Shown: positions 19,109-28,991 of the stretch, piece by piece
Layout: each line of letters begins with the position of its first letter
How positions within the stretch are numbered: position 1 is the first letter of the stretch
NCBI RefSeq assembly: GCF_002128425.1
Contig: NZ_NESS01000007.1
Location: 63,555 to 127,554 of the forward strand
Reading direction: 5' to 3'
Length of the DNA: 64,000 nucleotides
Source of the DNA: Gottfriedia acidiceleris
GTDB lineage: Bacteria > Bacillota > Bacilli > Bacillales > Bacillaceae_G
The notes under the pieces: generated by a model
The model's database searches: none
What the model was told of the DNA's origin: nothing
Seen by the model: only the letters and a program-made list of their open reading frames with translations
Program-made: the position numbers and the translations under genes

Positions 19109-19570
19109 TTATATATCCATATATACATGTTCACGATGTTTAACAAACCCAAGTTTCTCATAAAATCTTCTTGCATTTTCATTATCGATCCAATAATCTA
19201 GCTCGATTCTAGATAGGTTATTTTCACGTGCAAATGAAGCAATTTTATGAATTAAGAATGAACCATATCCTTTATTTCTTTTTTCTTCATTAATACTTAT
19301 TTGATGAACATAGCCTAACCGAAAAGCTTTTTTAATCGGTCCTTCAGGTATATTTTTTACTTCAATCCAAGCATATCCAACCAATTCTTCAATATCTTTA
19401 ACAACGAAAAAATGATGATCTGGTTTATTAACTACACTCTTGAAAAACTCAGTTATCTCCTCCAAATTGTGAACCTTAAATAAATCTGGAAACAATTCAG
19501 CATGTAAATTTTGTACATCTTCATTAAGTTTTGCCAATATTCGGTAATCTCTCGTTGCAATGATCTCCAT
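19109..19570 (-). CDS. GNAT acetyltransferase in a Tyr T-box operon
   Basis: 153 aa. GNAT fold: the acetyl-CoA loop is EKRNKGYGSFLIHK (about residues 94-108), followed by LDYWIDNENARRFYEKLGF (near 123-141). The substrate is unknown. It is the first gene behind the Tyr T-box and is followed 20 bp later by nhaC, so it is made when uncharged tRNA-Tyr accumulates. A role connected with tyrosine is inferred from that alone. Confidence 0.85.
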   Translation of the reverse strand: MEIIATRDYRILAKLNEDVQNLHAELFPDLFKVHNLEEITEFFKSVVNKPDHHFFVVKDIEELVGYAWIEVKNIPEGPIKKAFRLGYVHQISINEEKRNKGYGSFLIHKIASFARENNLSRIELDYWIDNENARRFYEKLGFVKHREHVYMDI

Positions 19571-19599
19571 GATTTTTCACCCTTTCAAAAAAAGACAAT

Positions 19600-19860
19600 A
19601 AAAAATCGAGGCCCCCCTATTAAATAATAGGGACGACCTCGATCGCGTTACCACCCTAGTTATAAGAAGAAATACTATTACTAGTAAAAATCCTTATCAC
19701 TCGAATCTGTAACGTAGATTTACGTTCTTCCCTTCGTTAGATCAACTAACTACGAAAAGAAAACTCCCGAAATGTAATTCATTTGATTGTGTAGACGAGT
19801 TTTCACCAACCACTCGCTCTCTGGACTACTTCCAACCAAACTACTGCTTTTTCGTTCACT
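19600..19860 (-). promoter_or_regulatory. T-box riboswitch, Tyr specifier, controls GNAT-nhaC
   Basis: Read on the minus strand. Stem I carries AGAGAGCGAGTGG and the specifier segment GAAT-TAC-ATTT; TAC (complement of 19774-19776) is a tyrosine codon. The T-box bulge region AGGGTGGTAACGCG is at 19644-19657, and the terminator ATCGAGG...CCTCGAT plus six T is at 19600-19643. The bulge-flanking bases read AACG where ACCG is usual. The leader begins about 12 bp after the tyrS stop codon. Confidence 0.92.
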
Positions 19861-19872
19861 GTTTGTTCAATA

Positions 19873-21425
<1,553 letters not shown>

Positions 21426-21445
21426 TATTAAAATGTTATGAAACA

Positions 21446-21475
21446 TTTATATCACAATTAAAACATTTAAGTCAA
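21446..21475 (-). promoter_or_regulatory. Sigma-A promoter of tyrS
   Basis: On the minus strand TTGACT, 18-bp spacer, TATAAA, about 20 bp before the T-box leader. Confidence 0.75.
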
Positions 21476-21614
21476 TTGGATAATTAAATTTTTATAAATT
21501 TTATATAAATTGTCATCCAATATTTGAATAAAAATGCTTTATATCAAATAATATGGTTAAATATTAATACTAACATCTTTAAAAATACATATTTTGGAAA
21601 TGGAGTGTTTTTTC

Positions 21615-22190
21615 TTGAAGAATAAAGGAATGTGGATTGCTTTAATTATTGTAGTCGTTCTAATCTTTATGGGTATCGGAAGCTATAATAGCTTTGTGAC
21701 TCAGGAAGAAAATGTAACAAACAAAATGTCCCAAGTTGATAACCAACTAAAACGTCGTTCAGATTTAATACCAAACTTAGTAAATACAGTAAAAGGATAT
21801 GCTACACAAGAGAAAGATGTGATTGCTTCAGTAACAGATGCACGCGCAAAATTAGCTGGTGCCCAAACGACGGCTGAAAAAAGTAAAGCTGATCAAGAAT
21901 TATCTGGGGCGTTAAGTCGTTTATTAGTAGTCGTAGAAAACTATCCTGATTTAAAATCAAATCAAAATTTCCAAGCTTTAATGGATAGCTTAGAAGGAAC
22001 TGAAAATCGACTAGCTATTGCTCGTAAAGATTACAATGATGCAGTAACTGTTTACAATCAAAAAATCAAAAAATTTCCGGGTGTCCTAGTAGCTGGACCT
22101 TTTGGATTCGAGAAAAAGGATTACTTCGAAGTATCTGAAAAAGATAAAGCTACACCTGAGGTTGACTTTAGTGGCGATGGTAATAAATGA
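21615..22190 (+). CDS. LemA family protein
   Basis: 191 aa. One N-terminal transmembrane segment (about residues 4-23) with a short outside tail, then a helical bundle. NKMSQVDNQLKRRSDLIPNLVNTVKGYA region and FPGVLVAGPFGFEKKDYF at the C-terminus are typical of LemA. Function is not established. The start is a TTG with GGAG 9 nt before it; the longest frame starts in front of that site. The stop overlaps the next start (ATGA), so it is coupled to the TPM protein, a common LemA partner. Confidence 0.88.
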   Translation: MKNKGMWIALIIVVVLIFMGIGSYNSFVTQEENVTNKMSQVDNQLKRRSDLIPNLVNTVKGYATQEKDVIASVTDARAKLAGAQTTAEKSKADQELSGALSRLLVVVENYPDLKSNQNFQALMDSLEGTENRLAIARKDYNDAVTVYNQKIKKFPGVLVAGPFGFEKKDYFEVSEKDKATPEVDFSGDGNK

Positions 22191-22912
22191 GAAAATTTCT
22201 CACATCAATATTCCTAATAGGATTTCTTTTTTCATTTGCTACAGGGGCAAATGCTGAAATTAAAGTTCCTTCTCAAGTAGGAGACATTTATGTACAAGAT
22301 TATGCAAATGTTCTCAACAGAGAAGATACACAAACTCTCATTCAATTAGGGAAAAAATTGGAGGACACTACTTCTGCTCAACTTGCGGTATTAACCATCC
22401 CAAGTCTCGAAGGAAATGATATTAAAGAATATGCTAATACAGCATTTCGAAAATACGGTTTAGGTAATAAAGAGAAAAATAATGGTGTTCTTTTGTTATA
22501 TGCAAAAAAAGACAGACAAATAAGAATTGAAGTAGGATACGGTTTAGAAGGAGTTGTAACAGATATTAGATCTGGTAACATTCTAGATCAGAGTGCTATT
22601 CCTTATTTGAAAAAAGGTGAAGAATCCCTTGCAATAACAAACACATATAAATCACTATATAATGTTATTTTAAATGGATCTGAACAAACTGGTCATTCTA
22701 AAACAAGTAATTTATGGGACAATTTAAAAGTATTCATCATCATTGCGATTGTGATCGCGATTATCATCATTGATATGATGTTCTTTAATGGTGTACTTAC
22801 TTATTTCATTTTGAATTTATTACCTGCCATATTAAACTCATCAGGTGGCGGTGGCCCAAGGGGTGGTGGCGGAGGAAGCTCCGGCGGTGGTGGCTCCGAT
22901 CGAAAATTTTAA
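22187..22912 (+). CDS. TPM-domain (YgcG/YgcG-like) exported protein
   Basis: 241 aa. A signal peptide (residues 1-23, ending around ANAEI) leads into a TPM domain (VQDYANVLNRED near 32, IRIEVGYGLEGVVTD near 108), a transmembrane segment near 180-205, and a Gly/Ser-rich tail (SSGGGGPRGGGGG). The TPM fold is also called the TLP18.3/Psb32 domain; some members show phosphatase activity, most are uncharacterised. The start overlaps the lemA stop. The pair forms one operon closed by a bidirectional terminator. Confidence 0.88.
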   Translation: MRKFLTSIFLIGFLFSFATGANAEIKVPSQVGDIYVQDYANVLNREDTQTLIQLGKKLEDTTSAQLAVLTIPSLEGNDIKEYANTAFRKYGLGNKEKNNGVLLLYAKKDRQIRIEVGYGLEGVVTDIRSGNILDQSAIPYLKKGEESLAITNTYKSLYNVILNGSEQTGHSKTSNLWDNLKVFIIIAIVIAIIIIDMMFFNGVLTYFILNLLPAILNSSGGGGPRGGGGGSSGGGGSDRKF

Positions 22913-22915
22913 AAC

Positions 22916-22960
22916 AACAAAAAACCATTGGATTTTTTCCAATGGTTTTCTTTTTTTATT
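22916..22960. terminator. Bidirectional terminator, TPM gene and acsA
   Basis: AAAACCATTGGA/TCCAATGGTTTT hairpin with T runs in both directions, between two convergent genes. Confidence 0.88.
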
Positions 22961-24677
22961 AATCTTCCATCGTTGATAAATCACCAGTTGGAAGGTCTAA
23001 CTCCCATGCTTTTAATACTCTTCGCATAATTTTTCCGCTTCGAGTTTTTGGTAATTTATCACGGAATTCGATTTGTCTAGGTGCTGCATGAGCTGCTAGT
23101 CCTAGCTTTACGAAGTTACGGATATCTTCCTTCAATTCATCTGAAGCAACATAACCATCTCTTAGAGCAACAAATGCTTTAATAATCTCCCCTCTTACAG
23201 GATCTGGTATACCAATTACACCAGCTTCTGCAATCGCAGGATGCTCGACAAGTTTGCTTTCTACTTCAAATGGACCTACCCTTTCACCAGAAGTCATAAT
23301 AACATCATCTACTCGACCTTGGAACCAGAAATAGCCATCCTCATCCATATAAGCTGAATCGCCTGAAACATACCACTCATCATTTAAGAAATAAGATTGG
23401 AATTTTGCTTCATTATTCCAAATTGTGTTCATCATCGATGGCCAGCCCTTTTTAATCGCTAGATTTCCCATCGTATATGGAGCAACTTCATTACCGTTAT
23501 TATCAACAATAGCTGCCTCAATTCCAGGGAATGGTTTACCCATTGAACCCGGACGAATTGGCATACATGGATAGTTACAAATTAATGAAGCTCCAGTTTC
23601 TGTCATCCACCAATTATCATGAATTCGTAAATTAAATACTTTTGCTCCCCAACGAACTACCTCTGGATTTAAAGGCTCTCCAACACTTAAAATATGTCGG
23701 AGTGAACTTAAATCATACTTCTTAATAACATCTTCCCCTGAACCCATAAGCATACGGAATGCTGTTGGAGCACTATACCAAACAGTTACACCAAATTCTT
23801 GAATTGTTTCGTACCAAGCATCTGGACTGAAACGACCTCCTAATATAACGTTAGAAGCACCATTTAACCAAGGTCCAAAAATACCGTAAGAAGTTCCAGT
23901 TACCCAACCAGGATCTGCTGTGCACCAATATATATCATCTTTTTGAAGATCCGTCACCCATTTACCAGTTTGATAGTGTTGGATCATCGCTTGTTGAACG
24001 TGAAGAACACCTTTTGGTTTTCCAGTTGACCCAGAAGTGTAATGTAAGATTAAACCATCATGACGATTTAACCAAGTAATTTCAAAATCTGTTTTCGCCT
24101 CTTTATAACGAGCTCTAAAATCTACGAATTTACCACCTTCCTCAACGTCATCGCCTATAAGGAAGATTGTTTTTAACGCAGGTAAATCATTAATTGGTAC
24201 ACGTGATAATAAGTCTGGCGTTGTTACTAATACCTTTGCCTCACTATCTTCTAAACGATCCTTAACAGCACCTTCCATAAATGCCTCAAATAAAGGACCA
24301 ACAATAGCACCTAATTTTAAAGCTCCTAAAAGCGCAAAATACAATTCAGGTTGACGAGGCATGAAAATAAATACTCGATCACCTTTTTCAACGTCACCGA
24401 ATTGTTTTAATACATTTGCAGCTTTATTTGAATTAATTTTCATTTCTTCAAACGTATATTTTTCATTTCGCTTATCATCTTTGTAATACAAAGCAACTTT
24501 ATCTTTTCGATCAGAATTTGCATGACGATCGATAGCTTCATAAGCCGCATTATACTTTTGTGTTGTATACCAAGAAAACTCTTTTTCTACATCTTCCCAC
24601 TTAAAATTTTTATAAGTTTCCTCATAGTTTTTTAAATTAAATTGTCCGTTTTTGACAGGAAGCGCTTCCACCTTCAT
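22959..24677 (-). CDS. acsA: Acetyl-CoA synthetase
   Basis: 572 aa, the length of the B. subtilis protein. It makes acetyl-CoA from acetate, ATP and CoA. HYTSGSTGKPKGV is the ATP loop, NWWMTETG the A5 motif, SGDSAYMDEDGYFWF the hinge and Lys549 in RSGKIMRR the catalytic lysine. In B. subtilis Lys549 is acetylated by AcuA, which switches the enzyme off, and deacetylated by AcuC. Those genes are divergent from acsA here, as in B. subtilis. Start ATG (MKVEAL) after AAGGAGGG. A cre-like palindrome lies in the first codons. Confidence 0.97.
   Translation of the reverse strand: MKVEALPVKNGQFNLKNYEETYKNFKWEDVEKEFSWYTTQKYNAAYEAIDRHANSDRKDKVALYYKDDKRNEKYTFEEMKINSNKAANVLKQFGDVEKGDRVFIFMPRQPELYFALLGALKLGAIVGPLFEAFMEGAVKDRLEDSEAKVLVTTPDLLSRVPINDLPALKTIFLIGDDVEEGGKFVDFRARYKEAKTDFEITWLNRHDGLILHYTSGSTGKPKGVLHVQQAMIQHYQTGKWVTDLQKDDIYWCTADPGWVTGTSYGIFGPWLNGASNVILGGRFSPDAWYETIQEFGVTVWYSAPTAFRMLMGSGEDVIKKYDLSSLRHILSVGEPLNPEVVRWGAKVFNLRIHDNWWMTETGASLICNYPCMPIRPGSMGKPFPGIEAAIVDNNGNEVAPYTMGNLAIKKGWPSMMNTIWNNEAKFQSYFLNDEWYVSGDSAYMDEDGYFWFQGRVDDVIMTSGERVGPFEVESKLVEHPAIAEAGVIGIPDPVRGEIIKAFVALRDGYVASDELKEDIRNFVKLGLAAHAAPRQIEFRDKLPKTRSGKIMRRVLKAWELDLPTGDLSTMED
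24656..24671. promoter_or_regulatory. Cre-like palindrome at the start of acsA
   Basis: GGAAGCGCTTCC, a perfect 12-bp palindrome with the central CG of a catabolite-responsive element, covers codons 3-6 of acsA. It departs from the consensus at the outer positions. acsA is a known CcpA target in B. subtilis, and ccpA is in this window. Confidence 0.4.
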
Positions 24678-24857
24678 ATAAATCCCTCCTTGATATTCTC
24701 TACTATCATTATACAATGATAAGATTTAATTTTCAGTATTTTTAATAAATTAACCATTTATATGTATTAGACACTTACTGTTTTTTTTCCTGTATGTCTT
24801 TCCTGCAATTTTTAGTATGATAATAAAAAAGGTGTTTTCTAAAGGGAGTGATAAATA

Positions 24858-25490
24858 TTGGATCACCCAAAAAAATATTTTTCAAAAACAATCCAAACTG
24901 GGCATGGTGAATTAATTATAGAGGGACCAGTCGAATCTGCCTTACTTGAAACATATCATTTTCATGAAAATTTAACTTCTTTTAGACAACCAGCACAGCA
25001 ACATAAAGCAATTGTTGAAATTGCTAATCTACCTGAAGCTAGAATTATCATTGCTAGACTTGATCAAACAATAATAGGTTACGTAACTTACTTATATCCA
25101 GACCCACTTGAAAGATGGTCAAAAACAACTCTAGAAAATTTAATCGAGCTTGGAGCAATTGAAGTCATACCTGAATTCCGAGGTTTTTCAGTTGCTAAAA
25201 ACATGTTAATTCTCTCAATGCTAGATGATTCAATGGAAGACTATATCATTATCACAACAGAGTATTATTGGCATTGGGATTTAAAAGGTACTGGTTTAAA
25301 TGTATGGGAATATAGAAAAATGATGGAAAAAATGATGAATGCCGGTGGACTTATCCAATTTGCAACGGATGATCCTGAAATCTGTTCCCACCCAGCAAAC
25401 TGTTTAATGGCTAGAATCGGAAAACGAGTTACAACTGAAGAAATTCAAGCATTTGATGCACTACGCTTTTTACAAAGATATATGTACTAA
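24858..25490 (+). CDS. acuA: Protein acetyltransferase AcuA
   Basis: 210 aa, TTG start after AAGGGAGTG. A GNAT enzyme that acetylates the catalytic lysine of acetyl-CoA synthetase and inactivates it. IIARLDQTIIGYVTYLYPD (near 64-82) and VIPEFRGFSVAKNML (near 104-118) mark the GNAT core, and the C-terminal half contains EYYWHWDLKGTGLNVWEYRKM, typical of AcuA. First gene of acuABC, divergent from its substrate gene acsA. Confidence 0.95.
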   Translation: MDHPKKYFSKTIQTGHGELIIEGPVESALLETYHFHENLTSFRQPAQQHKAIVEIANLPEARIIIARLDQTIIGYVTYLYPDPLERWSKTTLENLIELGAIEVIPEFRGFSVAKNMLILSMLDDSMEDYIIITTEYYWHWDLKGTGLNVWEYRKMMEKMMNAGGLIQFATDDPEICSHPANCLMARIGKRVTTEEIQAFDALRFLQRYMY

Positions 25491-25525
25491 TTGAACTTTA
25501 ATCTCGAAAGGTAGGATTCAAAATA

Positions 25526-26167
25526 ATGCTTATTCAAGATATTATGCGCAGTTCAAACATTACTTTAAAAAAAGAAAATACAATCGGTGAAGCATTAACA
25601 ATATTTAAAACAGGAAAAGTTCGCCATATTCCGATCATTAATGTAGATGATGAAGTGATTGGAATCATTTCTGATCGTGATGTCCGCGATGCATTACCTT
25701 CAACATTATTTCCACAAGCATTTTCATCCGTGCTTGAGGTTCCAATTGAAAAAATTATGACCTCTAATGTCATAACTTGCAGTCCAATAGACTTTGTTGA
25801 AGAAGTTGCAACTTATTTCTATCAATATAAAATAGGATGTTTACCAGTCGTATCTAGCGGTAAATTAATCGGACTTGTGACCGAAATTGATGTATTACAC
25901 ACTCTAGTAACTTTAACAGGTGCTTATCAACCTAGCTCACAAATAGAAATTTTAGTCCATGATCATCCAGGTATATTAAGTGACGTTGTGAACGTATTTT
26001 CAAAAGAAAACATTAATATTGTAAGTGTCCTTGTTTACCCTGCAAAACAAGTGGATCATAAGGTTCTTGTCTTTAGAATTCAAACGATGAATCCACTTTC
26101 GATCATTCAAACTTTAAAAACTGAAGGATATAAAATTCTTTGGCCAAATGAAGTGAGTGAATCATGA
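25526..26167 (+). CDS. acuB: AcuB, CBS-pair plus ACT protein
   Basis: 213 aa. Two CBS domains (about 1-60 and 75-130, with VIGIISDRDVRD and LIGLVTEIDVL) are followed by a C-terminal ACT domain starting at QIEILVHDHPGILSDVVN (near 140). CBS pairs bind adenine nucleotides, so AcuB may tune the acetylation switch to energy state, but its exact role is not known. AAAGGTAGG precedes ATG. Its stop overlaps the acuC start. Confidence 0.94.
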   Translation: MLIQDIMRSSNITLKKENTIGEALTIFKTGKVRHIPIINVDDEVIGIISDRDVRDALPSTLFPQAFSSVLEVPIEKIMTSNVITCSPIDFVEEVATYFYQYKIGCLPVVSSGKLIGLVTEIDVLHTLVTLTGAYQPSSQIEILVHDHPGILSDVVNVFSKENINIVSVLVYPAKQVDHKVLVFRIQTMNPLSIIQTLKTEGYKILWPNEVSES

Positions 26168-27339
26168 TGAAAAAGGATGCATACTTAGTATATAGCGAAG
26201 AATACCATGCATATCAATTTAACGAAAAACATCCATTTAATCCGATACGCTCTCAATTAGTTTATGAACTTTTAAAATCTAGTAATCTATTAAATGAAAC
26301 TGACATTATCCCACCAAGATTAGCAACAGATGACGAGCTGCTCCTTTTTCATGATCTACAATTTATCGATCAAGTTAAAAAGGCAAGCCTTGAAGCCGTT
26401 AGTGCAAATATCGCTGAACAATTTGGGCTAGGAACTGAAGATACACCCATTTTTAAAAATATGCACGAGGCTAGTTCTTTAATTGTTGGTGGTACATTAA
26501 CTGCCGTAGATGCCGTTCTAGAAAGAAAATCCAAGCATGCTTTTAATCTAGGTGGTGGCCTACATCACGGTTTCAAACGAAAAGCCTCTGGTTTTTGTGT
26601 TTATAATGACTGCGCAATCGCCATAAAATATATCCAACAGAAATATGGTTTAAAGGTTTTATATGTAGATACAGACGCACACCATGGCGACGGTGTTCAG
26701 TGGGCATTTTATGATGACCCGACTGTTTGCACACTCTCAATCCATGAAACCGGTAGATATTTATTTCCCGGTACAGGTGCGGTAACCGAAAGAGGTCAAG
26801 GTAAAGGTTTCGGTTACTCATTTAACATTCCAATTGATGCATTCACTGAAGACGAATCATTTCTATCAAGCTATAAAAGAGCATTAACCGATGTAGCTGA
26901 ATACTTCAAACCAGATGTAATACTCACTCAAAACGGCTCTGATTCGCATTGTTACGATCCACTAACACATCTATGTACGACTATGAAAACATTCGAGGAA
27001 ATCCCTAAAATCGCACATGAAATCGCTCATAAATATTGCGATGGAAAATGGATTGCTGTTGCTGGAGGAGGATACGATTACTGGAGAGTAGTACCAAGAG
27101 CCTGGTCACAAGTATGGCTAGCTATGACAAATCAACAACCAACTTCAGACTTAATACCGGATAGCTGGCTAGAAAAATGGCAGAAAATTGCTAATGTTAA
27201 GTTACCTAAAACTTGGACAGACAATCCATCAATCGTAAAACCAATTCCAAGAAAAAAGGAAATAGATGAATACAATGAACAAGTATTATACCGTGCACTA
27301 GAGCCATTGCAAGTTCAGCAAAAGAAGCCTTTTATTTAA
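26164..27339 (+). CDS. acuC: Protein deacetylase AcuC
   Basis: 391 aa, class I histone-deacetylase fold, zinc-dependent. It removes the acetyl group from AcsA. The active site is visible in LGGGLHHGFKRKASGFCVYND region (about 126-146) and DTDAHHGDGVQ (near 170-180), with the C-terminal GGGYDYWRVVPRAW. It starts inside the last codons of acuB (ATGA), indicating coupling. The operon ends with a terminator. motP/motS genes, which follow acuC in B. subtilis, are absent here. Confidence 0.96.
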   Translation: MMKKDAYLVYSEEYHAYQFNEKHPFNPIRSQLVYELLKSSNLLNETDIIPPRLATDDELLLFHDLQFIDQVKKASLEAVSANIAEQFGLGTEDTPIFKNMHEASSLIVGGTLTAVDAVLERKSKHAFNLGGGLHHGFKRKASGFCVYNDCAIAIKYIQQKYGLKVLYVDTDAHHGDGVQWAFYDDPTVCTLSIHETGRYLFPGTGAVTERGQGKGFGYSFNIPIDAFTEDESFLSSYKRALTDVAEYFKPDVILTQNGSDSHCYDPLTHLCTTMKTFEEIPKIAHEIAHKYCDGKWIAVAGGGYDYWRVVPRAWSQVWLAMTNQQPTSDLIPDSWLEKWQKIANVKLPKTWTDNPSIVKPIPRKKEIDEYNEQVLYRALEPLQVQQKKPFI

Positions 27340-27342
27340 TTA

Positions 27343-27388
27343 CAAAGCGTTGTCTGAGAGGGTATCTCGACAGCGCTTTTTATTTTTA
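27343..27388 (+). terminator. Terminator of acuABC
   Basis: AAAGCGTTGTC pairs with GACAGCGCTTT, followed by a T-rich tract. Confidence 0.85.
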
Positions 27389-27529
27389 GTTGAACTTTTC
27401 TACTAGGTTTTAATTCAAATCCGAATATCTTTCTTAGATAGAATCAGATAAATTTGCTAGTTTTACTTTAAAAATGGCCTTTTTTACACAAAATTGCTTT
27501 GATATACCCCAACCAGTATAGGTAATCTT

Positions 27530-27672
27530 CTTTCTTATTTGTGATTTTGCTAGTTTTAATTGCGATTCTCAGATTTTATTTGCAGTTCTACTCTTATTTG
27601 CAAAGCTACTCTACTCTCGTTTGCACCTATTCCCACGTTATTTGCGGTCTTCTATGCTTTATTTGCACCCCT
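27530..27672. repeat. Degenerate 18-23-bp repeats with an ATTTGC core
   Basis: Seven copies of a T-rich unit centred on (A)TTTGC or AATTGC occur at spacings of 21, 20, 18, 23, 21 and 21 bp in the gap between the acuC and ccpA terminators. One copy shares the 17-mer TTTTAATTGCGATTCTC with the array at the right edge of the window. The segment has no coding frame with a ribosome binding site. The rest of the acuC-ccpA gap (27389-27529) holds nothing recognisable. Confidence 0.7.
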
Positions 27673-27685
27673 TAAGTATCCCAAT

Positions 27686-27723
27686 AAAAAACAAAAAAGC
27701 CCAGGACACATAATCCAAGGCTT
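27686..27723 (-). terminator. Terminator of ccpA
   Basis: On the minus strand AGCCTTGGA/TCCTGGGCT hairpin (with two mismatched bases) followed by TTTTTTG. Confidence 0.75.
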
Positions 27724-27733
27724 CTCAAATAAT

Positions 27734-28732
27734 TTACTTTGTTGATTGTCGAATTTGAAGATGATGAGGAAGAATAACTGTATGATCTTCCACTGTCTCT
27801 TTATTCATATACTTTGTTAATAATCTCATTGCAACTGCACCAATATCATACATTGGTTGAGCAACGGATGATAATTTTGGACGAACCATTAATGCCAGTC
27901 TTGTATTATCAAATCCGAAAACCTCAAGGTTATTCGGTACTAAAATTCCATGGTCTTGGGCACTATGGATAACACCAATCGCCATTTCATCAGATGCTAC
28001 GAAAATTGCGCTTGGGATAATATTGCGCTCATGAAATGCTTCAAAAGCTTCACTTCCTGATTCGTATGTATTATCACCATAAGTTACTAAATCTTCATCG
28101 AATTCGATTCCATTTTCTTGTAAAGCACGTTTATATCCTTCTAACTTACTTAAACCGATAATATTCGTTTCAGTAGGACCGTTTACGAATGCTACCTTTT
28201 GGTGCCCTTTTTTAATTAAATAATCTACTGCATCAAATGCCGCCTGAGCATAGTCGATATTTACTGAAGGGATTTTATTAGCTTCATCATATGTAGTTGC
28301 TAATACAATTGGAACTCCAGCCTTTTCGTACTCTTCTTGATGAATATCAGTAATGGTTCCACCAATAAATAAAATCCCGTCAACCTGTTTCGCTAACATA
28401 TTATTTATTAATGTAATTTCTTTCTCAACATTCTCATCCGAGTTACTTAAAATAATATTATATTTATACATTGTTGCAATATCTTCAATACCACGTGCTA
28501 GTTCTGCATAAAAAGTATTTGAAATGTCTGGAATAATTACACCAACTGTAGTTGTTTTTTTACTTGCTAGTCCTCTTGCTACTGCATTTGGTCTATATCC
28601 TAAACGGCTGATCGCTTCGTTTACTTTTTTTCTTGTAGTAGGTTTAACATTTGGATTACCATTAACTACTCGTGAAACTGTAGCCATGGAAACGTTTGCC
28701 TCTCGTGCTACATCATAAATCGTAACCGTCAT
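27734..28732 (-). CDS. ccpA: Catabolite control protein A
   Basis: 332 aa, LacI/GalR family. With HPr-Ser-P as corepressor it binds cre sites and governs carbon catabolite repression and activation. The N-terminal LacI helix-turn-helix ([19 protein letters not shown], residues 3-21) and the run [17 protein letters not shown] are almost identical to B. subtilis CcpA, as is the end [13 protein letters not shown]. The ATG of MTVTI is chosen because GAGGAG lies 8 nt before it; two nearer starts are too close. A palindrome sits in its putative promoter. Confidence 0.97.
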   Translation of the reverse strand: MTVTIYDVAREANVSMATVSRVVNGNPNVKPTTRKKVNEAISRLGYRPNAVARGLASKKTTTVGVIIPDISNTFYAELARGIEDIATMYKYNIILSNSDENVEKEITLINNMLAKQVDGILFIGGTITDIHQEEYEKAGVPIVLATTYDEANKIPSVNIDYAQAAFDAVDYLIKKGHQKVAFVNGPTETNIIGLSKLEGYKRALQENGIEFDEDLVTYGDNTYESGSEAFEAFHERNIIPSAIFVASDEMAIGVIHSAQDHGILVPNNLEVFGFDNTRLALMVRPKLSSVAQPMYDIGAVAMRLLTKYMNKETVEDHTVILPHHLQIRQSTK

Positions 28733-28847
28733 ATTCATCACTCCTCTATTTTATTCTATCTATTATGTAGTTTGTTTTTTATTTAGGTAAAATAGTCATA
28801 AAACGTAATATTCCACAAAAATAGTGCTTCATTCTATCTTATAGTGA

Positions 28848-28861
28848 AACGAATATTCGTT
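28848..28861. promoter_or_regulatory. Palindrome in the putative ccpA promoter
   Basis: AACGAATATTCGTT, a perfect 14-bp palindrome. On the minus strand it lies between a possible -35 (TTGAAC) and -10 (TAAGAT) 17 bp apart, about 110 bp upstream of ccpA. An operator is plausible; the factor is unknown. Confidence 0.45.
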
Positions 28862-28944
28862 CAATAGACCTATTAGAAAAAAATGTAAATTATTCGTAGT
28901 TTATCACTATATATTGCTAATTTTAAACAAACGTTCACAAATTA

Positions 28945-28986
28945 TTCAAAAAGCGCCGACTGATTTTGTTCAGCCAGCGCTTTTAT
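28945..28986 (-). terminator. Terminator of aroA
   Basis: On the minus strand AAAGCGCTGGCTGA pairs with TCAGTCGGCGCTTT and is followed by T residues, directly after the aroA stop. Confidence 0.85.
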
Positions 28987-28991
28987 GTTGA

